Assembly (NCBI GenBank): GCA_030673735.1
Contig: DAOVIK010000007.1
Coordinates: 1-18,061, forward strand
Source: Anaerolineae bacterium
GTDB lineage: Bacteria; Chloroflexota; Anaerolineae; Anaerolineales; E44-bin32
DNA length: 18,061 nucleotides
Direction of reading: 5' to 3'
This document shows, piece after piece, positions 14,672 through 18,061 of this stretch (the stretch's first letter is position 1; every line of letters starts with the position of its first letter). The notes under the pieces were generated by a model that ran no database searches, was not told where the DNA came from, and was given only the letters and a program-made list of their open reading frames with translations. Made by a program: the position numbers and the translations under genes.

Positions 14672-16678
14672 CTAGTCGCTTGCTGGTTGGCCGTAGAGCG
14701 CTTCCGCACGTTCCTCGGGCTTGAGCTCTAGCAGCTCATTCATGCGCTTATCGCCACTCTGGCCGAATTTTGTGGGATCATACTCGGGAAGACCAAGCGC
14801 GGCGCGCTTCTTGTCGATGTGCTCCAGAATGCGGCGCAGCATCTCCTCTTCCTCGATCACAAACTCGATCTTGCCGCCGACGCGTTCTTCCCACCCCTTG
14901 CTCATTATTTCCGTCACAGTGTTGCTTGCCTCAATCGGGTCGGTGATCCCCAGGATCACGTATGCACCGGAGGCGGCGCAATAGCTGGCAATGGCCAGCG
15001 CTTTCTCGCTCATCCACTCAGGGGCAATGCCCACGGCCGGGACTTCACTGATGTCTTCTCCCAGCCCGCCCTCTTCTACGACTTGGGTAAGCACCGTGAG
15101 AATGCGGGAATTATCGACGCAGGAACCCATGTGGAGCACCGGCGGCATGCCCGTGGCTTCGCAGATTTCTCGCAGCCCAGGTCCGGCCAATTCCAGTGCC
15201 TCTCCGAGCAGGAAGCCATACTTGCCGCTGGCGATGGCGCCGCAGCCTGTCTGCACAACCAGAACATCTTGCTTGAGGAGCTCGCGCACCAGGTAGTCGT
15301 GTTGGAAGTCCTGCTGCATGCGTGGGTTGTTGCAGCCCACATCGGCTACCACGCCGCGAATGCGCCCCGACATGATGGCATCATTCAAGGGCCGGAAGGA
15401 GCCGCGGTAGGTTCCACCGAGCATGTAGTTGATGTACTCATGTGAGAAGCCGGGCACTACGTCGGACTTGACGTCCGGAATCTGTACCTTACCGCGGTTG
15501 GGGAAGTTGTCGATTGCCTTGCGCACGATCTGCTTGGCGATATCAAAAGCGCTGTGCTCGTCGAACTCCATGTGGGTGGCGTCGGTGATCTTCACCTTGG
15601 GAGAGGTGGTGATCACTTCGGTGTGGAAATTCTTTGCCAATTGGGGAAGCGCCTGCATGATGCACTGCACATCGACCACCATGGCGTCGACAGCTCCGGT
15701 GATGATTGCCAGCTCCTGATGCAGGAAGTTGCCGGCCGAAGCCACACCCTGACGGACCAGTGTCTCGTTGCTTGTGCAGCAGATACCCGCCAGGTTGATG
15801 CCTTTGGCACCCTTCTCCTCCGCGTACTTGAGCAAGTCGGGCTCGCTGCAGGCAACCAGGATCATCTGCGAAAGCGTTGGTTCGTGCCCATGCACGATGA
15901 TGTTGACCTCGTCATCCTTGAGTACGCCGAGGTTCACTTCTCCCAATATTGGCGAGGGTGTCCCGAAGAGGATGTCAGACAGGTCGGTGGCGATCATGGA
16001 TCCACCCCAACCGTCGGACAGTCCTGCGCGCAGTGCGGCGTCGAGAATGTGCTCAGCATCCTGATCGTCACCCATGTGTGTGCGATGCAGGATGTCCACT
16101 ACCTCGCGGTCGATACCGCGCGGCATAAGGCCAAGCTTGCGCCAGATTTCCTTGCGCGTCTCAGGAGCGCGCTGTGCCATCGCCAACTCGCCCTTCTGTT
16201 GGCCAAACTGAGCAATGCAGATTTCTGCCACATCCACCGCGATTTCCTCGTTGGTGCGATCGGCCGTGGAAACACCCAGCTCCTCAGCCAGCCTGCGGAG
16301 TTTGCCAGGATCGCGGATTTGGTAGCCTTGGGCTTCGCCCTTCCCTGTGGCCAGGAGGGTGAACGCTACATCTCGACCGTGATCCGAGTGGGAGGCTGCT
16401 CCTGCTGCCACGGCACGGGCGAAATTGCGTGCGGTGATGGTTTCGATCGTGGCGCCGCAAACGCCGGTCATGCCATCCTTGGTCAGGCGGCACGGTCCCA
16501 TGAAGCAAATCTTGCAGCACTGACCCTTGGCGCCGATAGGGCATGGCTTCATATTATCGGCTCGGCTGAAAGCCGTTTCCAAGCCTAATTCCTCGGCGCG
16601 AACCAGCATTTCCTGGGCTGCGGGATCGATGGAGCTCTCTTCGGGGGTTCGTCCCTTCTTTTTCTTCTCTGCTGCCAT
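14672..16678 (-). CDS. cooS: Anaerobic carbon-monoxide dehydrogenase catalytic subunit
   Basis: A 668-residue Ni-Fe CODH that reduces CO2 to CO, or the reverse, and feeds CO to AcsB. D-cluster cysteines are 46 and 54, and B-cluster cysteines 55, 58, 63 and 74 (CPIGAKGQCCKICFMGPC, then GVC). C-cluster ligands: the HGH motif (263-265), GICC (Cys301), VQC (Cys339), GCNNP (Cys449), TGCGA (Cys479) and GSC (Cys520), with the catalytic lysine in SEKA (Lys559). All are intact, so the enzyme should be active. The N terminus is lysine-rich (AAEKKKKGR), with no signal peptide, so it is cytoplasmic. The ATG follows AAGGAG. It comes 213 bases after the DUF166 gene and 34 before acsB. In ACS-containing bacteria this subunit is also called acsA. 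Confidence 0.97.
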   Translation of the reverse strand: MAAEKKKKGRTPEESSIDPAAQEMLVRAEELGLETAFSRADNMKPCPIGAKGQCCKICFMGPCRLTKDGMTGVCGATIETITARNFARAVAAGAASHSDHGRDVAFTLLATGKGEAQGYQIRDPGKLRRLAEELGVSTADRTNEEIAVDVAEICIAQFGQQKGELAMAQRAPETRKEIWRKLGLMPRGIDREVVDILHRTHMGDDQDAEHILDAALRAGLSDGWGGSMIATDLSDILFGTPSPILGEVNLGVLKDDEVNIIVHGHEPTLSQMILVACSEPDLLKYAEEKGAKGINLAGICCTSNETLVRQGVASAGNFLHQELAIITGAVDAMVVDVQCIMQALPQLAKNFHTEVITTSPKVKITDATHMEFDEHSAFDIAKQIVRKAIDNFPNRGKVQIPDVKSDVVPGFSHEYINYMLGGTYRGSFRPLNDAIMSGRIRGVVADVGCNNPRMQQDFQHDYLVRELLKQDVLVVQTGCGAIASGKYGFLLGEALELAGPGLREICEATGMPPVLHMGSCVDNSRILTVLTQVVEEGGLGEDISEVPAVGIAPEWMSEKALAIASYCAASGAYVILGITDPIEASNTVTEIMSKGWEERVGGKIEFVIEEEEMLRRILEHIDKKRAALGLPEYDPTKFGQSGDKRMNELLELKPEERAEALYGQPASD

Positions 16679-16891
16679 GTAACCTTCTCCTTGCTTTTGG
16701 TAGCGAACTCCTTGGCTCTATCCGTGCGTTTGGCCTGCAAGCTCTTGGGCCGGATCTTGCCGTTCTCCGGATTGGCTGACTCAAATGGAGCAGCGGTATA
16801 GGGAGAACATTATGCTTGTGACACGGGCGCTATGGGAGTTTCAGCACCGAATGAGTTGGACCGCATAACTTATGGCGATCACTGCTTGCCA

Positions 16892-17710
16892 TCAGTCATC
16901 GGTCTGTTGTTCCTCCTTCTCTTCGTCTTCCGAGAGTCCGTGCGGGCGAAGATATGGAACCGGGGAGAGATGGCCTCGCACTTCGTCTTTCAGAACATCC
17001 TGGAGTATGTTGCCCGAAACGTGCATCAACGTGTCCAGATAGTCTTGATCCTTGTTCATGCTTGCCAGGCATGGGTAGTGGTGGTGAAGCATGCCGGCTT
17101 CGTCTACGGATTCATCCACAGCCGTGCCGATCAAGCGTTCGGCAACATAGCGCGTGCAACCGCACGCGGCATCGCGCAAGACCTCGACTTTCTCGATCTT
17201 CCCTTCCACCACTTCGATGCGCAAGTTGGGCTTGCCAAAGTGCTCAGCGAAGCGCCGGATCAAAGGATCATCGTAGCCAGTATCCTTTGGTTTGCGATTG
17301 TAGCTTGTCTCGCTCAAGGAGCAAAAGGGCTTGGGGAACACCGAGGGTATCCCCATGTCGTCGAGCCACTGCTTGAGCTGGCGCGCCAATCCTGCAGGAA
17401 GAGACTCGTTGCGGTCAATGGGCGCTATTGCGGCACGTGCCCCACTTAGGCGGACGATGTCCGGCACGAGCTGCGCTAAGCCCGGTACGTCTCCCAGGGC
17501 CAATACAAGATCCGCAGGTGGGAAGGATTCCGGTAGGAAATCCTGCGGGTCATCGATAATGGGAGGAAGGATTCGCGGCGCGGTCCAGCTTTCCACGCTC
17601 CAATCCTGTGGCGCATGTTGTTGAATGCTTTCGCTTATGCGCTGTCCCCACTGTCCTTGAAATATTGTGAGAACGCGAAAATCAACTTCTGCCGGTCGAT
17701 CATCGCCCAT
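16892..17710 (-). CDS. DUF166-family protein, first gene of the acs block
   Basis: About 272 residues with no enzymatic assignment. An N-terminal Rossmann-like strand (DFRVLTIFQGQWGQRI) begins right after the chosen start, followed by PPADLVLALGDVPGLAQLVPDI and a lysine/arginine-rich middle. The C-terminal half has AACGCTRYVAERLIG (Cys183-Gly-Cys185), HHHYPCLAS (His209-211, Cys214) and Cys130 in PFCSLSE, which together look like a metal or cluster site. The tail is strongly acidic (SEDEEKEEQQTDD). I recognise the DUF166 pattern from memory; that family is common in methanogens and Wood-Ljungdahl bacteria. Start ATG 17710 has AGGAG about 10 bases upstream; an upstream TTG (17740) has no better site. 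Leading the operon, it may help assemble or regulate CODH/ACS; this is inference. Confidence 0.8.
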   Translation of the reverse strand: MGDDRPAEVDFRVLTIFQGQWGQRISESIQQHAPQDWSVESWTAPRILPPIIDDPQDFLPESFPPADLVLALGDVPGLAQLVPDIVRLSGARAAIAPIDRNESLPAGLARQLKQWLDDMGIPSVFPKPFCSLSETSYNRKPKDTGYDDPLIRRFAEHFGKPNLRIEVVEGKIEKVEVLRDAACGCTRYVAERLIGTAVDESVDEAGMLHHHYPCLASMNKDQDYLDTLMHVSGNILQDVLKDEVRGHLSPVPYLRPHGLSEDEEKEEQQTDD

Positions 17711-17743
17711 GCAGAATCTGCTCCTGGGTACTTCTGGCAATTG

Positions 17744-17779
17744 TCTATAGGATGGCTGGGCACGTCAGTTTCCGTCAGT
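17744..17779 (-). promoter_or_regulatory. Candidate promoter with 10-bp-period direct repeat ACTGACG
   Basis: On the minus strand ACTGACG occurs twice (17779-17773 and 17769-17763), exactly one helical turn apart. TATAGA follows at 17749-17744, 13 bases after the second copy and about 34 bases before the ATG. The second copy sits where a -35 would be, as in activator sites that replace a weak -35. Suggestive only. Confidence 0.35.
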
Positions 17780-17883
17780 GGGGAAAGTCATCTTTTCGTC
17801 GGTAAGTTGTCCCGTTTGTGAGCGATTTGTTGTATGCCGCGGTTTTCCCTGTGCTGACGGTCCTGTGTATCCAGGAAGCGCCG

Positions 17884-17900
17884 ATTGCAATAAGTGCAAT
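17884..17900. repeat. Dyad ATTGCA-N5-TGCAAT
   Basis: Perfect 6-bp inverted repeat with a five-base centre (ATAAG), about 175 bases upstream of the DUF166 start. The size fits a dimeric DNA-binding protein site better than a transcript hairpin. No regulator is identifiable. Confidence 0.35.
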
Positions 17901-18019
17901 TTAGGGGAGGAGCGCTGGTTGCGTATATGGTGTTTTGCGCAATTGTGCCAGGATTCATGGCGGGAATTGAAGGCGAACAGGCAGGAACTGGGGGCTTCAA
18001 GACATACGTCCGAGTACCT

Positions 18020-18035
18020 AGTGAATTATGTCACA
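18020..18035. promoter_or_regulatory. CRP/FNR-like site AGTGA-N6-TCACA
   Basis: Reads AGTGA ATTATG TCACA, nine of ten positions of the TGTGA-N6-TCACA consensus. It is 318 bases upstream of the first acs-block gene. The same motif type, perfect, lies ahead of the HdrA/GltD gene at 2153-2168. Confidence 0.4.
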
Positions 18036-18043
18036 AGACATTT

Positions 18044-18059
18044 CGTGGAAAATATCACA
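18044..18059. promoter_or_regulatory. Second, weaker CRP/FNR-like site
   Basis: Reads CGTGG AAAATA TCACA, eight of ten consensus positions, with its centre 24 bp from the neighbouring site. One half (TCACA) is perfect and the other degenerate. It is only credible as part of a tandem with 18020-18035. Confidence 0.3.
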
Positions 18060-18061
18060 AA

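Larger units (their letters stand above)
17711..18061. other. Upstream control region of the acs operon, no gene seen
   Basis: About 350 bases to the window edge without a convincing gene. A 70-codon minus-strand frame (17788-18000) starts at TTG, lacks a ribosome site and matches nothing I know. The region is more AT-rich than the genes and holds two CRP/FNR-like sites (18020-18035, 18044-18059), a near-palindrome GCGCAATTGTGC (17937-17948), a dyad (17884-17900) and a direct repeat with possible -10 (17744-17779). If the neighbour beyond the edge is divergent, the far sites could serve it instead. Confidence 0.55.

Noticed and set aside
17937..17950. Sigma-54-like TGGCAC followed by TTGC on the minus strand
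   Set aside because: The distance between the GG and GC elements is about three bases too short for a -24/-12 promoter.
17788..18000. 70-codon minus-strand frame with a CxxC (NCTYCNRRF)
   Set aside because: TTG start, no ribosome site at it or at the internal ATG, and no recognisable family; it overlaps dyads that look regulatory.
18020..18035. CooA (CO sensor) binding site
   Set aside because: The half-sites read TGTGA/TCACA (CRP-like), not the TGTC-type half-sites known for CooA; the family of regulator is left open.

Overview
The window is one long, single-strand (minus) gene block from a bacterium that uses the Wood-Ljungdahl (reductive acetyl-CoA) pathway. It holds the carbonyl branch almost complete. 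In transcription order (high to low coordinates) the genes are: a DUF166 protein, CooS (CO dehydrogenase), AcsB (acetyl-CoA synthase), AcsD and AcsC (corrinoid iron-sulfur protein), AcsV (corrinoid activator), an alpha-toroid protein of unknown function, CooC (nickel-insertion ATPase), AcsE (methyl-THF:corrinoid methyltransferase), a malic enzyme, a thioredoxin-reductase-like flavoprotein without its redox cysteines, and then, after a 570-bp gap, an HdrA/GltD-type flavoprotein that runs off the left edge. Typical bacterial AcsB and AcsE, GC-rich coding sequence and the HdrA-GltD fusion suggest an anaerobic bacterium. Chloroflexota (Anaerolineae/Dehalococcoidia-like) is my best guess, an inference from family resemblance only.

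Layout: 17711-18061 is the upstream control region of the acs operon, with CRP/FNR-like palindromes at the far edge, a dyad, and a 10-bp-period direct repeat ahead of a possible -10. 16892-9996 encodes DUF166 and the enzyme core CooS-AcsB-AcsD-AcsC, tightly packed after a 213-bp gap between DUF166 and cooS. 9681-9995 is a 315-bp gap with a long bulged stem and repeated GGCTTG/CAAGCC hexamers. 9680-4947 encodes the activation, maturation and methyl-transfer genes. 4871-2580 encodes the malic enzyme and the flavoprotein. 2009-2579 has no convincing gene but contains a perfect TGTGA-N6-TCACA palindrome and several hairpins. 2008-1 is the HdrA/GltD gene.

How the genes work together: AcsE moves the methyl group of methyl-tetrahydrofolate to the corrinoid of AcsCD. 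AcsV reductively reactivates oxidised corrinoid. CooS interconverts CO2 and CO, and AcsB joins CO, methyl and CoA. CooC inserts nickel. The HdrA/GltD protein probably couples NAD(P)H to low-potential carriers. Malic enzyme links the C4/pyruvate pool and NAD(P)H to this carbon flow. Whether the pathway runs towards fixation or oxidation cannot be read from the window. The methyl branch genes (fhs, folD, metF, formate dehydrogenase) are not here.

Most interesting: (1) matching CRP/FNR-like sites ahead of both the acs operon and the HdrA/GltD gene; (2) the four-cysteine alpha-toroid protein coupled by a 4-bp overlap to cooC; (3) the flavoprotein with SxxS in place of CxxC and a shortened nucleotide-binding loop; (4) the structured acsC-acsV intergenic region.
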